A stretch of 64,000 nt of DNA from Limanda limanda. Taxonomy: Eukaryota; Chordata; Actinopteri; Pleuronectiformes; Pleuronectidae. The DNA lies in contig NC_083649.1 in NCBI RefSeq assembly GCF_963576545.1, positions 7,349,406-7,413,405 of the forward strand, written 5' to 3'. This document shows positions 10,641 through 21,709 of this stretch, piece by piece. Each line of letters begins with the position of its first letter. The first letter of the stretch is position 1. The position numbers and the translations under genes are program-made. The notes under the pieces are model-generated. The model did no database searches. It worked only from the letters and a program-made list of their open reading frames with translations, and was not told the DNA's origin.

Positions 10641-11467
10641 CAGGGGCGTCGTTAGGCCTGTTTTAGGGGGGCATCATTGCACGGAGTGCATCATTGCACT
10701 CCGTGCAATGATGCACGGAGTGAAATTGTAAGTACAGGTAGTTACAGAATGTGGCTATCTGTAGTTGTTAACGATTGTTACCTGCTTAAATTTAGGTTTA
10801 CTTGAGGCAAATGAAAGGGAATATTGTAATGAGCTATGTTAACACTAAGCTAGCTAGCTAGCTATTTTGTTAGAAAATGTCTCCAGTGAGCAAGAGTGTG
10901 AACGAGCAAATTTGAAATGTAAGAAATAACTATCGACAGCTCTCTATTCTTTGCATTAATATCTATCTCTAGTATTTTAAAACAATAATATCAGTGCCTA
11001 TAGAATGTTGATGTTTATAATCAGTTAATGCTATTTAAAACTTAATGTCATAGTGTCCCTCATAACGCTATTGTACCGGTATATCATCCAATTCATTGAC
11101 CAGATGGATATAAGAAGATTCTTTAGCAGAGGTGACAGCTCCGCCCTAGTCAAAACTAGTATCCGTCTTTCCTTAACAAGCAGGAAAATTATTACTCTCT
11201 ATTTGAGAAAAGTTCATATTTGTGTTGTCAAATTTCACAATGACCCTGAAATTCTGTCTCTTCTGTTATCTTATACTGAATGAATGCAAGCAAAGATACA
11301 GAGAAAAATCACAGTGATTCACTCACTGTGATTTTTCTCTGTCTGAAACAATGGATATCCGCAGCCCCAAATAAGCCCAAAAAAAATTGGCGCGCGCTGT
11401 GCGCGCAACCATTCCACATCCTTAGGGGCTAAGCCCCCCCTTTCTTTCAACCCTAGAAACGCCCCTG
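10641..11467. mobile_element. Non-autonomous hAT-like DNA transposon inserted in the LTR remnant
   Basis: The termini are CAGGGGCGTCGTTAGGCC on the left and the inverted, imperfect ...CTAGAAACGCCCCTG on the right. A perfect 8-bp target duplication, ggtgtaac, is at 10633-10640 and 11468-11475. An 8-bp duplication with a CAGGGGCG-type inverted repeat fits the hAT superfamily. At 11104-11145 there is an open stretch beginning MDIRRFFSR, resembling the N-terminus of fish hAT/ZMYM1-like transposases, so this is probably an internally deleted autonomous element. It also contains nested palindromes at 10677-10725 and a 19-bp-arm hairpin at 11299-11341. Confidence 0.82.
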
Positions 11468-11492
11468 GGTGTAACCCACATGGATACCAGAC
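11468..11492 (+). repeat. Remnant of the left LTR
   Basis: Positions 11471-11492 repeat the beginning of the right LTR (16656 onwards, gtaacccacatggataccag). The sequence then passes directly into gag-like coding sequence, whereas the right LTR continues for about 1.4 kb. The rest of the left LTR and the primer-binding site are therefore deleted. The first bases of this LTR also lie left of the hAT insertion (10634-10640). Confidence 0.75.
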
Positions 11493-11493
11493 A

Positions 11494-11880
11494 CTACAGA
11501 CACTCTCAGTGGAAGACTATGCCACTGATGATGACGTAGCAACAGCTGCCCCCTTTGATCCGCAAAAACTTGAAAAACAAATGGCGAAGCTACAAGCCCA
11601 AATAGCTTCTTTGAAAGCATCTTTAAGCTCAAGCCAAGCGTCTGCTAGGCCAGGTCAGAAACAGAAGGCTAAGCCCAAAGCCCCTGTTGAAGAACATCCT
11701 TCGTTTTCTCCAGAACCAAAACTTATCAACAGGAGGCCCCGCCCATGGTACTGTTTCAGGTGCGGCGAGGATGGCCATATCGCGCCTTCCTGTGACAATG
11801 AGGCAAATCCTGAGTTGGTTGAAAAGAAGCGTAGAGAGCTAAAGCAAAAACAAGAAGTCTGGGAACAGAATTTAAACTGA
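11494..11880 (+). pseudogene. Retroelement gag, C-terminal part (nucleocapsid)
   Basis: The open frame ends at TGA 11878-11880. It encodes a lysine-rich, coiled-coil-like stretch (EKQMAKLQAQIASLKASL), then a basic linker and one CCHC zinc knuckle at about 11751-11793 (C-x2-C-x4-H-x4-C, residues CFRCGEDGHIAPSC). The N-terminal matrix and capsid parts are lost in the left-end deletion. The stop is immediately preceded by a slippery heptamer, and pol continues in the -1 frame. Confidence 0.82.
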
Positions 11881-11933
11881 ATGCAGTTCCTGTTGGGGGA
11901 CTACCACGAACTGCAGCTGGAAATCACAGTCCC
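11871..11933 (+). promoter_or_regulatory. Predicted -1 programmed frameshift signal between gag and pol
   Basis: The heptamer T TTA AAC (11871-11877) is in the gag frame directly before the gag stop. A shift of -1 at this point enters the pol frame, which is open from 11835. After a 4-nt spacer, stem 1 can form between 11882-11889 (tgcagttc) and 11908-11915 (gaactgca). Loop bases 11897-11902 (gggact) can pair with 11928-11933 (agtccc), giving an H-type pseudoknot. UUUAAAC is an established slippery sequence; the structure here is inferred from complementarity only. Confidence 0.78.
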
Positions 11934-13514
11934 AGTCTAAAATCTACAACAAAAGCATCCATTCGATCCCACAAAGCAGAGCCCCAAGTTAAACTTCCTC
12001 GAGGGCTCGTAGGACACAAATGTATAGCAGATGTTACTGTATCAGGGGTTGATACTAGGTGTCTCCTTGATTCAGGGTCCCAGGTGACCACAGTAACTGC
12101 TTCTTTTGCCAAAACTCACCTGTCAGAGCACCCCATCCAGCCCTTTCAAGCCCTGAATGTTGAAGGTGCAAACGGTCAAAATGTTCCCTATTTAGGCTAT
12201 GTACCCATCACTATCAAGTTCCCAAAAGAGTTTGTTGATGCTGAGCCTGAAGTTTCGACCTTAGCCCTAGTGGTACCAGACCGCCATAGTAATTGTGACT
12301 TACCTGTACTCATTGGCACGAATGCACTCGACATTTTATATGCAGAACATTGTATTGATAAAAACCCAAATGATTTGTCCTCTGTGTATGGGTATAGACA
12401 GATCATTCGTGTACTCAGGCTTAGAAACAAGGTTAACTCTACAGGGGAAATAGGGTTAGCAACTTTAAAGGGCAAGGTGCAGCAGGTCATACCTGCTCAA
12501 ACGAGAGTCTGTCTAGAAGGGTATGTGAAGGTTGACACCCCCAGTGACTGTGCTATAGTCGAGCAGCCTAAATTCTCTGCCTTACCTGGTGGGCTGTTCG
12601 TGGAGTGCTGCCTTGTCACTCTGCCAAGACACCATCCTCACAAATTACCAGTGTGGGTGAGAAATGAGAATGAGCATGATGTCACACTTCCTACAAACTG
12701 TGTCATTGCTGAGCTTCATACTCCCAAAGAGATCTATGACAACTTACCTGATTCAGACAAATCCGATAACACTGTAACATGTTGTGCTGGCATTCCCAAA
12801 CCAGCCAAAGTACCAGACCAGTCAGGCTTCACCATTGACTTTGGTGACTCGCCTCTTTCAAAAGAGTGGAAAGACAGAGTAACAAGTAGATTGCATGAGT
12901 ATCATGATGTTTTTGCCTGCAATGAGACTGATTTTGGGCATGCGACCAGAATGAAACACCATATAAATCTGAAAGACGACGCACCATTTAAACAAAGGCC
13001 CCGACCAATCCACCCAAACGACTACAAAGCTGTGCGGGAGCATTTGCAAACACTGCTAGACGCAGGGGTGATTCGCGAGTCAGAGTCCCCTTACGCTTCC
13101 CCAATTGTAGTAGTTCGTAAAAAAAATGGAGAGGTCCGTCTTTGCATTGATTATCGCAAATTGAATTCGCTGACAATCAGAGACGCGTACGCACTGCCCA
13201 ATCTTGAGGAAGCCTTTTCAGTTCTTGCCGGATCCAGATGGTTTTCGGTAATGGATCTAAAATCCGGATATTATCAAATAGAGATGGAGGAATGTGATAA
13301 GCCCAAAACCGCTTTCGTGTGCCCATTGGGGTTTTATGAATTCAATCGCATGCCCCAAGGCATTACAAATGCCCCCAGTACTTTCCAACGACTAATGGAG
13401 AGGGTCATGGGTAGCATCAATTTGAAGGAAGTATTGGTGTTTATAGATGACATCATTGTGTTTTCCAGCACGTTAGAGGAGCACGAAATCCGGCTTATGT
13501 CCTCCAGCAGCTGA
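11877..13514 (+). pseudogene. Retroelement pol: protease and reverse transcriptase (frameshifted at the end)
   Basis: This is the -1 frame relative to gag. The aspartic protease motif LLDSGSQV is at about 12064-12087. Reverse transcriptase follows, with motifs VMDLKSGYYQI (about 13250-13282), PQGITNAPSTFQ (about 13354-13389) and the catalytic box FIDD at about 13438-13451. Ty3/Gypsy RTs usually have Y/F-x-D-D here, so the site is intact. The frame ends at 13512-13514 because of a one-base indel near 13490-13505; the thumb region continues in another frame. Confidence 0.87.
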
Positions 13515-15280
13515 GAGAGAATGGCTTGAAACTCTCACCCAAAAAATGCCATTTCTTCCAGAGCTTTGTGCGATATCTAGGCCACATCGTTTCAAGCAGA
13601 GGAGTAGAGACCGACCCAGACAAGGTCAGTGCTCTCCACACCTGGCCTAGACCCCAAACTCTTGGTGAGCTCAAGTCCTTCTTGGGTTTTGCGGGGTATA
13701 ACCGCCGTTTTGTCCGAGACTATTCAAAAATAGTCAAACCCTTGAATAATCTTACCGGCGGCTATCCACCTTATCGGAAGGGTCAAAAAACATCTAGCCC
13801 TGAAGGGTACTTCAACCCCAAAGAGCCCTTTAATGAGCGGTGGACGCCGGAATGCCAAAAGGCATTTGATATGATCATTGAAAAACTCACCTCCGCACCT
13901 GTCCTTGGTTATGCTGACCCAAAACTACCATACGTGCTCCACACAGATGCCAGCACTTCAGGTCTAGGAGCTGCCCTGTACCAAGAACAGGATGGGGAGA
14001 TGCGAGTTGTCGCTTATGCGAGCAGAGGTCTTTCATCCAGTGAAAAGCGATACCCCGCCCATAAGCTTGAATTCCTAGCTCTTAAGTGGTCGATCATGGA
14101 GAAGTTCCATGACTATCTCTACGGAAACGCATTCACTGTCATAACGGACAACAATCCCTTGACATATGTTCTGACGTCAGCCAAACTAGATGCTGCCAGT
14201 TATCGCTGGCTAGCTGCCCTTTCGACTTTCGACTTCAACATTAAGTACCGTGCTGGGAAGAGCAACCAGGACGCTGACGGCCTTTCTAGACGGCCACATG
14301 ACAGTATGGCTGATGACCATGCATCTCTTGAAGAGAAGGAGCGAATCAAAAGGTTCACTTCACACCATCTTTCTTCGCCTCCAGACCAACAAGATTTACC
14401 TGTGGAAGCAGTCGCAGTCTTGTGTCAACACCGTCTTCTTACCGAGGCAGACCATGACCTATCTTCCATCACCTTGGTCGAATCCCTCGCTATCCATCCT
14501 GATGCGGTTCCTGACAGCTATGGGACTGATGATGTGTTAGGTTGTTCTACCATACCTACCTATAGTCCGGAAGAACTCAGAGAACATCAAAGATCTGACC
14601 CTATCATTGCACAGGTTGTACAAGTCTTGGAGGGCGGAGATGAGGCCAACCTCGTTCCTGACTCCCTAGAGCTCAAGCTGATGCTCAAGGAAGGGAAAAG
14701 GTTGGAGATGAGAAATGGTCTTTTGTACAGAACACGTAAATCAGGAGATGATGTGAATTACCAGTTTGTTGCCCCCAAGTCTCTTTGTGCTTCCATTCTC
14801 AAGTCCTTACATGAGGATATGGGACACATGGGTTTGGAAAGGACCCTGGACTTGGTTAGAACAAGGTTCTATTGGCCGAAAATGGCTGCAGATGTGGAGA
14901 AAAAGATAAAGTCATGCGGGCGTTGTGTCAGAAGGAAAACGCAACCAGAAAGATCAGCACCTCTTGTGAACATCCATACAACTCGCCCCATGGAATTGGT
15001 ATGTATTGACTACTTGTCCCTAGAGCCGGACAGTCACAATACTAAAGACATCTTGGTCATTACAGACCATTTCACCAAGTACGCCATAGCCATACCCACA
15101 AAAGATCAGAAAGCTACGACAGTCGCAAAAGCCCTGTGGGAGCAGTACTTAGTTCATTACGGCTTTCCAGAGCGCCTACTAAGTGACCAAGGTAGGGATT
15201 TTGAGTCTCAGCTCATTAAAGAACTCTGTACCCTAGTCGGCATCACCAAAGTTCGCACCAGTCCCTATCACCCCAGGTGA
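13515..15280 (+). pseudogene. Retroelement pol: RT thumb, RNase H and integrase N-terminal/core part
   Basis: Continuation of pol after the frameshift, open from about 13506 to a stop at 15278-15280. RNase H has the first acidic residue in HTDAS (about 13936) and later DNNPLTY (about 14148). The integrase HHCC zinc finger is at about 14811-14935 (HEDMGH ... CGRC). The first catalytic Asp is in CIDYL (about 15005) and the second in SDQGRDF (about 15182). The frame ends right after SPYHPR, where the segment carrying the catalytic Glu should follow; that segment is deleted at an inverted repeat. Confidence 0.87.
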
Positions 15281-15290
15281 TAGGGACTGG
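15258..15290. repeat. Perfect 15-bp inverted repeat at integrase deletion junction
   Basis: The arm 15258-15272 (ccagtccctatcacc) is perfectly complementary to 15276-15290, with a 3-nt spacer. The left arm is coding sequence of integrase. The right arm is extra sequence with no place in the protein, and it sits exactly where the third catalytic residue has been lost. Confidence 0.85.
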
Positions 15291-16572
15291 CAAGAAGAAA
15301 AGCCACTGGCGTGACTATGTGAAACCCCTAACACATGCCTATAACTGCACTAAAAATGATGTCACAGGGTTTAGCCCGTATGAACTCATGTTTGGGCGCC
15401 AGCCTCGGCTCCCCGTCGACCTTGCGTTCGGTTTGCCCATAGGGAGTCACACTCCTAAGACTCACTCCCAGTACGTGAGAAACCTGAAAGCACGCCTTGA
15501 AGAAAGCTACCAGATAGCCAAAAGGAACTCACAAAAGGTTGCTGACCGAAACAAACGCCGCTTCGACAAGGCAGTGTGAGAGTCGACACTAGAGGAAGGA
15601 GATCAAGTGTTGGTGAAAAATCTGAGGTTCCGGGGTAAACACAAGCTTGCTGACAAGTGGGAGTCCACTGTGTACAAGGTTCTGGGAAAAGTGGGAGACA
15701 TACCTGTGTACAAAGTACAGTCCGTAAATGGTGATGGTCCCATCCGAACTCTACATAGGGACCTGCTGCTTTCTTGTGGAGACCTATCTGAAGCGGAGGA
15801 AACCGAACCAGTCAAACCTAAGGTCCGCAGGCCAAGAACTAGGCAGAGTCACCCTCAACTCTTAGAGAAACTCTCAGAATCTGAGGACGACTTGTTCATC
15901 TACCCTGCCCAGTCCTATTTTGCCCCTGAAGAAGGGTTCAAGCATGTGTGTGAAATTCCGAGGAATCAGCAACCCAATGCAAATCCAGAAGATGGAGGCT
16001 TGCTGGCCATGCCATCGGGTTCCTTGACCTCCCAGCCTCGGGATGGTCTTGATGACAGCGATCCCCCGGCTGAACCTGTCGAAACACCTCCTGAGTTGGT
16101 AGAAGGAGAGGTGCTTGAGGTCATAGTTGAATGGCCCTCTGCTGGAGAGGATTGTACACAACCGGACATGACCCAAGAAAATAAACTGGATATGACAAAC
16201 GAAACGGATGTGACCAACCAACTGGATATGACAAACGAAACGGATGTGACCAACAAACCGGATATGACGAATGACACGGATATGGCAAAAGGAAAGGAAC
16301 CGAACATGACAAATGAAACTGATGAGGAGGAGAACCCTGCACGTGGAGGAACTATGAAGGTTCTAAACGATGCTGAGCCAAACCGCACCCAGGCATCTGA
16401 AACGTCTGACAAACAAACTGAAAGTGAAACTGTGACAGACGGAAACACAAATGACTCCACAAGGAGGTCAGAAAGGTCACGACAACCCCCTGACCGTTTT
16501 CACTACATTAAGTTGGGGAAACCCTTGATGTCTTTAGCACAGAATGTTTTCAGAGCTTTTACCAAGCACTAG
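15291..16572 (+). pseudogene. Retroelement integrase C-terminus and tail
   Basis: The frame resumes with KKSHWRDYVKPLTHAYNCTKND and SPYELMFGRQPRLPVDL, a typical Ty3/Gypsy integrase C-terminal core. A TGA at 15577-15579 interrupts it, but the same frame continues with a basic SH3-like segment (GDQVLVKNLRFRGKHKLADKW, about 15598-15660) and an acidic, Ser/Thr-rich tail to 16572. The tail includes tandem DMTNETDVTN-type repeats at about 16160-16325. No envelope-like gene follows. The stop may be a CGA to TGA change. Confidence 0.82.
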
Positions 16573-16640
16573 ACACCATTAGTAACTATGATATCCCCAA
16601 TATGAACCAGAGATCAGCTCATGAAGGGACTCATGCAGAT

Positions 16641-16653
16641 TCAAGAGGGGAGG
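16641..16653 (+). promoter_or_regulatory. Polypurine tract of the retroelement
   Basis: The purine-rich run aagaggggaggg directly precedes the right LTR, as expected for the plus-strand DNA primer in LTR retroelements. Confidence 0.7.
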
Positions 16654-18081
16654 GTGTAACCCACATGGATACCAGACCCATATATATCATTTAGAGAGAG
16701 TTTACCGTGCCCCACCACAAGGTGGCGCGTTAGCCCTGCATCCATGGTCACGACCACACAGCGTGTCCTCTACCTGAGACTCACTCGAGACATTGACCGA
16801 GAGAGCTGCCCGTGCAGTGAGCTGACCAACCTGGGTATGAAAGTGACGTAAATCTCATAAATTGATGAATAATCCCCACATAGTATACTGATAAATCTCT
16901 TGTTTATTAGGAGAGAGCTTTGTGCGTTTGTACGAGAGAGAGAGAGAGAGCGGAGCTGCTTCAGCCGTGTAGGCCTAAGCCTCTGTTGGACTCCGGTAAG
17001 CTACATGCTAACGCTAGCTCGTTATTAGCTTGTTGATGTTAGCTCAGATGAACATGCTGCTTACTGAGATACTTTCATAAAACCAATCGGAGTTAAAGGA
17101 ATGTTCCTAATGTTTAAACCCACCGTGGTACTATCTGTATCATTGTGATATGTGGGAAAATAGCTTCTAAAAGATCGCTAGCTACCGCGCTAACGCTAGT
17201 CGCGAGTAGCATTGCTAAAGCTAGCTCAGATATACTATGGTGTTCAACATAGCTAATGGGTAGCTGGCTAAACTACCAGGCCACCACAATATTTAATGAT
17301 AGAAACAGAGATGGACTATGATGTCAGGGTGTAATAATATCGATCTAATATAATTTACTGTGTACATAATGTGATTAATCCATGGAGGTCAGTGAATTGA
17401 TACAGTTCATTTACAGTTAAAAAGATAAATATTGCTTAAGACTATAAATACTGCTTAAAGAGATAAATAAGTGTATTTATGTTAAATATAAGTACATGAT
17501 GAATGATTGTGTTAAAATATTTGTACTGTAAATGTGTACATCACCATTTAAAATGATTGGAACAATGTACTGCATTTGGATATGTATATGCAGAGAATCA
17601 GAGTTAGAGTCATGTGATGAATATGAATAACTTAAATCTATTGTCTGCACCATGCGTGTAGATTGTTTTTTTTTATAGATTGATAAGAATTCTGAACCCT
17701 TGGTGGTTCAGTGGCGAGCCAGGCGATTGACAGCGGACGGAGATCGGGATCCACTCCAGACATCTCACTTTCCTTTGATACAGAATCAGATAAGAACGTT
17801 CACCATAAAACCTACCCGGTTAGTAGAACAAACACAGGGTTGAAACCCCATCTTCTGTTATAGAAGAAAGGACACTTTTCTTTGAACTTTGTTTTATTAT
17901 TTTATTTTATTATTTTATTGAAAGAGCTCTATTGTTGTTTTTGTTCCCAATGCTATGCACTGTTAAATAATAATTGTTTGTAAGGCAATAAATGATCACT
18001 GTTCAATTTCCAGTCAGAGTCCGACTTCCTGAACCTAGAGGAATGGGAGTTGCCTTCTTCCATTAGGGTTAAAGGTGCTAC
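16654..18081 (+). repeat. Right LTR of the Ty3/Gypsy element (about 1,428 bp)
   Basis: It begins GTGTAACCCACATGG directly after the polypurine tract and ends GGTGCTAC before the duplicated acag. If TG...CA ends are preferred, the borders shift by one base. It contains a GA microsatellite at about 16935-16953 and an AATAAA hexamer at 17987-17992, about 90 bp before the end, a suitable polyadenylation signal. Its length is unusually large for the family but not unprecedented. Confidence 0.8.
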
Positions 18082-18815
18082 ACAGAGGAGAAATCTGGTG
18101 GGTCAACGTGTTAATACCAAAGTGTATGAGATGATCTGGCGGAGGAGCAGTGGTCGATACAGTTTCTGTATGTTGTTGTCTCTGTTTTACTTTGTATTTG
18201 GTCTCATAGTCTGACCAGAAAACATCAGATGTGATAATCTCGCTTTTCAGCACATCAGGCATATTAAGTATTTCTTGTTTTGTTCTTTCTATTGTATGAA
18301 TGTGTGTTGTTTTTCCGAAATATCACCTCTTATTTCACTGTACTGCTTTCTCTTATAAACTTACAACAATGGTTTTCTATTATTTTCAATTCTATTCTAT
18401 TGTATTCTATTCCACCTTCAGCATTTGTTTGGGATTTGCACTGGGGAACATGAACAGGATATTTGATTCTGTAGCAATAATGACACGGACACTTTCCTTT
18501 GAAATAATAAAAATATATTGATCTTTGCCCTCATCAAAATATAATGTTAGACAATTCATATAACAACTGAGGTTTGTCACATCTGAATTGGTTTCAGCCA
18601 AAAAATCCCCAAAACACAACAATCAGCAATGATGTATTTTTTAACCGAATATAAATCCATGAAGAAACATTTGATAGCTAATGGTGCTACTGGTTGTCAT
18701 TTTACTTCCTATATAACAAAGACGCACAAATGAGATACCTTAGGATGCACAGTACGTTTGTGTCTACAGAGCTTTAAAGAACCCATTCTATAAGATTTCT
18801 AAACATTTTTGAAAC
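18082..18815. repeat. 3' flank of copy 5 (array sequence resuming after the retroelement)
   Basis: Matches 4179-4913 with few differences. It forms the 3' untranslated flank of copy 5 on the minus strand. The probable polyadenylation hexamer position reads AATACA. No independent gene is recognised. Confidence 0.65.
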
Positions 18816-21203
18816 TCATTCAGCTTTAGCTTTTGTCTTCCTTCTATTTCTGCAGCATAGTAACCAGAAAACAGCCACAGTAAAGAGCAGCAGTGCAGCC
18901 GCAGCAGTCAGCAACACCAACAGAACATCTAAACTGTAGTACGAGTACCAGGGCATCTTATAAGCCTCTGTACGCAGGTGTGCTGCCCCTTTGTGACGGA
19001 TCACGTACTCCACCCAGAAGATAGCCTGATCCATGGGTGCTATTGCCTGATCTCTGTGCAAGCTAGACAGCCTCTGCATGTTCTGTCTGTAGCTGTCCTG
19101 CAGGAGCACTTCCTGAAGAACCTGTTCGAAACTCTGTCCATTAAGTTCACCCAGCTCAATGATTTTGGAAGCTCCTCTCTCCTTCAAACGTACAAGGTTG
19201 TCAAACTGGTCAAAGAACAGGGGTATGCCGACCACAGGCACACCGTTGTAAATGGCCTCCTGGACTCCGTTGGTTCCTCCATGAGCTACAAAGACTTTGG
19301 TCTGAGGGTGACCCAGGAGGTCCCTCTGCGGCATCCAGTCCACGATGAGCGTGTTGTTTCCCAAAGTGGAGGGACGCTCCCCTTTGTGTCGCCATATCAC
19401 CTGATCAGTAAACAAAAAGAATCAACATGAATTTACTGCACCTCTGTTCATGAGCAGGCAGACAACACGCAACAACAATCTTGGAGCCCATCGGCCATCA
19501 TCTGATGATGAATTAGCCTCTGAAACCAAAGGCCAATCTATTAAGGCTTCCTGTGTAGTGAAGGGATATCCGGGTCAATCGACTCCATCTTCCATTATCT
19601 GTACACTGTTTAAAGGTGTACAGATCCTGGTGTGCTAAAAACTTTTAATTTAACTAGTAGGGTCATTAGGAGTCATTGAGGTGACCTGAAGGAATAAACG
19701 TCTCCTAACAACTCACAGCAGTCACTAATACCGGGGAGTCCCAGCAGCCACTTAGAATTGAAGAAGTCTGAGAGAAGGTGAAACTCAACCAAGTCCAGTT
19801 GACCTGTTCTTTAGCACTTGGATATTCCAAATAGTTTCTTTCACACATCACACTAGTCAAACTTTTTTCCAAACAAATCACAAACAGTGATAATTATTGT
19901 AGGTGTGTTAGGTCTAGATGACATATTGGTTAATCTCTAATAACAGCTATCTGCATGTGAATGTAGATAGATTTAAAATGTCAGACGATGCATTTCAGTG
20001 TTGTTATTTTACTTCATCTGCTGTTGATTAATCAATCTGTGGCACATTTCTAGCTTTTAACATTTAGTAACGGGTACGTTACCTTCTGAGGCATCTTGGC
20101 AAAGACGCTGGCAATCTCATCTGCAGCCTCTTTGGGTAAAGTGTTCACCAAGGTTCCCAGTGTCATGATGATCACACCATGCTCGCCAGCGCTCTGAACA
20201 AACTGCTCCAGGTCCGCTGGCAGAGGCTGGGCCGGTTTGCACTGGAACCCTCCGATGTAGATGACGTTCGGCATCGTGGGCCGAGGGAAATCAAACACAA
20301 AGTCTGACCTGAACAGCCAAATGTCTGCATCCTGAAGCATCGACATGATGTCACATTCACCCTCAATATATTTACTGCAGGCAACATCATAGATTGGCCC
20401 GATCAAGAATTTGTTCTGGAACAATATGATGCCGTAGAAAAACAGGTTCTTGATCCTCTGCATGAAATTCATTTTGTCGGTTAAACCCGATCCTGGCACT
20501 GGAATATAAGAGAGTGGGGAGGGGGCTATGGCAAATTGTCCGTCTCCGCTGGGGATCCACCGAACATTTAGCACCAGGGGCAGTTGGAGATACTTTGCTA
20601 ACAGAACCCCTGCTGCTGCGGCCGGGTCAGTGAGAACAAGATCATATTGGGCATCCCTTAATCTTTTGACCATATTTTCATCATCTAATAATTGAGTGAG
20701 GGCACCATACCAGATAGAATGAACCTGAGTTATTATGGAGAGGAAATCCTTTGTGATTTTGATCGAAGCTAGAATTGACGCCCCGTCTCTCAGCGCCTGA
20801 AAAAAATCGTAAGAAAGTAAGTATTAAGAAAATCCAATATATATGAATTGTAATATATAATTGACTATATGACCCAGTGGGGCCCAGTACATCAACCATG
20901 ATGGCATACCTTCATGTGTTCCTGCAGGTTATCATCAAAGAAGTTCTCCAGACTCTCATCCATTTGAGTTGTAATGGATGTGTAAAGAGGAGATTCCTCT
21001 GGGATGTACCAGCTGTTGCTGCCTCGGATCACAGTGAGGCTGTGTCCTCTGGCATGAAGCTCCTCCAGCAGGAGCTTCATGTTGATCCAGTGGCTGCCGT
21101 CAATGGGGAACACCAGAATGTTCCCTCCGTGGGAAGGAGGGGGGAAGGAAATCAGACCAACGCTGAGGAGAACCAATATTCCACAGACACGAGACAGGGG
21201 CAT
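18816..21203 (-). CDS. ugt5: UGT5-type UDP-glucuronosyltransferase, copy 5
   Basis: Exons are 21203-20910, 20796-20083 and 19400-18816 (294+714+585 nt, 530 residues), all with GT donors and AG acceptors in phase 0. The protein begins MPLSRVCG, with signal peptide, His38 (DGSHW), Asp155, the UGT signature at about 373-401, a membrane segment at about 494-517 and a KAKAE tail. The signature has Asn in place of His in AIYNGVP, and the next loop has ASKII where others have AAKII; neither is a catalytic residue. Exon 2 starts with Ala (GCG) as in copies 7-9, not Val as in copies 1-4. The leader-exon donor GTGAGT is present at 21322-21317, but the upstream CCAAT box of copies 6-8 is altered here (plus strand gtttgg). 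Confidence 0.92.
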
Positions 21204-21709
21204 GGTTCCTAAAATACAGGAGTGAGAAACAATTTCATTTTAATATGTGAGTCAACACAAGTTTATAAAGTGAAAATAATAATACTATCAACAACAGGAA
21301 CATGTTCCTGAGATTCACTCACCCATGCTTGAGAGTGGCAGCTGTAGTTCTGCCTGCCTGCACCCTGACATTCACTCTAAAGGATTCCTTACTTATTTGA
21401 GTTCAAACTCCACACCTGTTTGGTCCATAACCGTAAATGAGTTACAATGCATGAGTCATACAAAGCTATGATGCTGCAGACAATGTTCTGCAGTTAACAA
21501 CCAAAGTATTAACTTCTTATTTAATATGACTTCGTAGATTTATCACTGACAACCTTATCATGTTGTCTGACTAGTGTGTGAAGTTGTGTGAAGTTTCATG
21601 AGTGTTTTTTCTCTGTCACTAGTAAACACATGTGACCTCTTTCATAAGGTTGTTGGTCCAGGTTGGGCAACTTGAGCCTTCTCGAATTTCACACATAACA
21701 GGGCAAAGG
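21204..21709 (-). promoter_or_regulatory. Leader exon and putative promoter region of copy 5
   Basis: On the minus strand there is a splice acceptor (TGTATTTTAG|GAACC) five bases before the coding ATG. A predicted leader exon ends CAAGCATGG|GTGAGT at about 21323, so intron 1 would be about 115 bp. Further upstream is the AT-rich TTGAACTCAAAT segment. The CCAAT box found in copies 6-8 is mutated here. The flank ends at the target duplication of the nested transposon (21701-21709). Confidence 0.5.

Larger units (their letters stand above)
10634..18081 (+). mobile_element. Degenerate Ty3/Gypsy LTR retroelement (with inserted hAT element)
   Basis: The element is flanked by a 4-bp duplication, acag, at 10630-10633 and 18082-18085. 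The unoccupied site is preserved at 4179-4182. Order on the plus strand: LTR remnant, partial gag with CCHC knuckle, protease, reverse transcriptase, RNase H, integrase, C-terminal tail, purine tract, full right LTR. The protease-RT-RH-IN order is Ty3/Gypsy. The copy is dead: most of the left LTR, the primer-binding site and most of gag are deleted; there is a frameshift in RT, a deletion in integrase that removes the third catalytic acidic residue, and one nonsense codon. It inserted after the 6.45-kb block duplication, because only one block carries it. Confidence 0.9.

Noticed and set aside
11053..11283. 76-codon frame as an independent gene
   Set aside because: It lies inside the hAT element and only its MDIRRFFSR stretch resembles a transposase start; treated as a transposon remnant.
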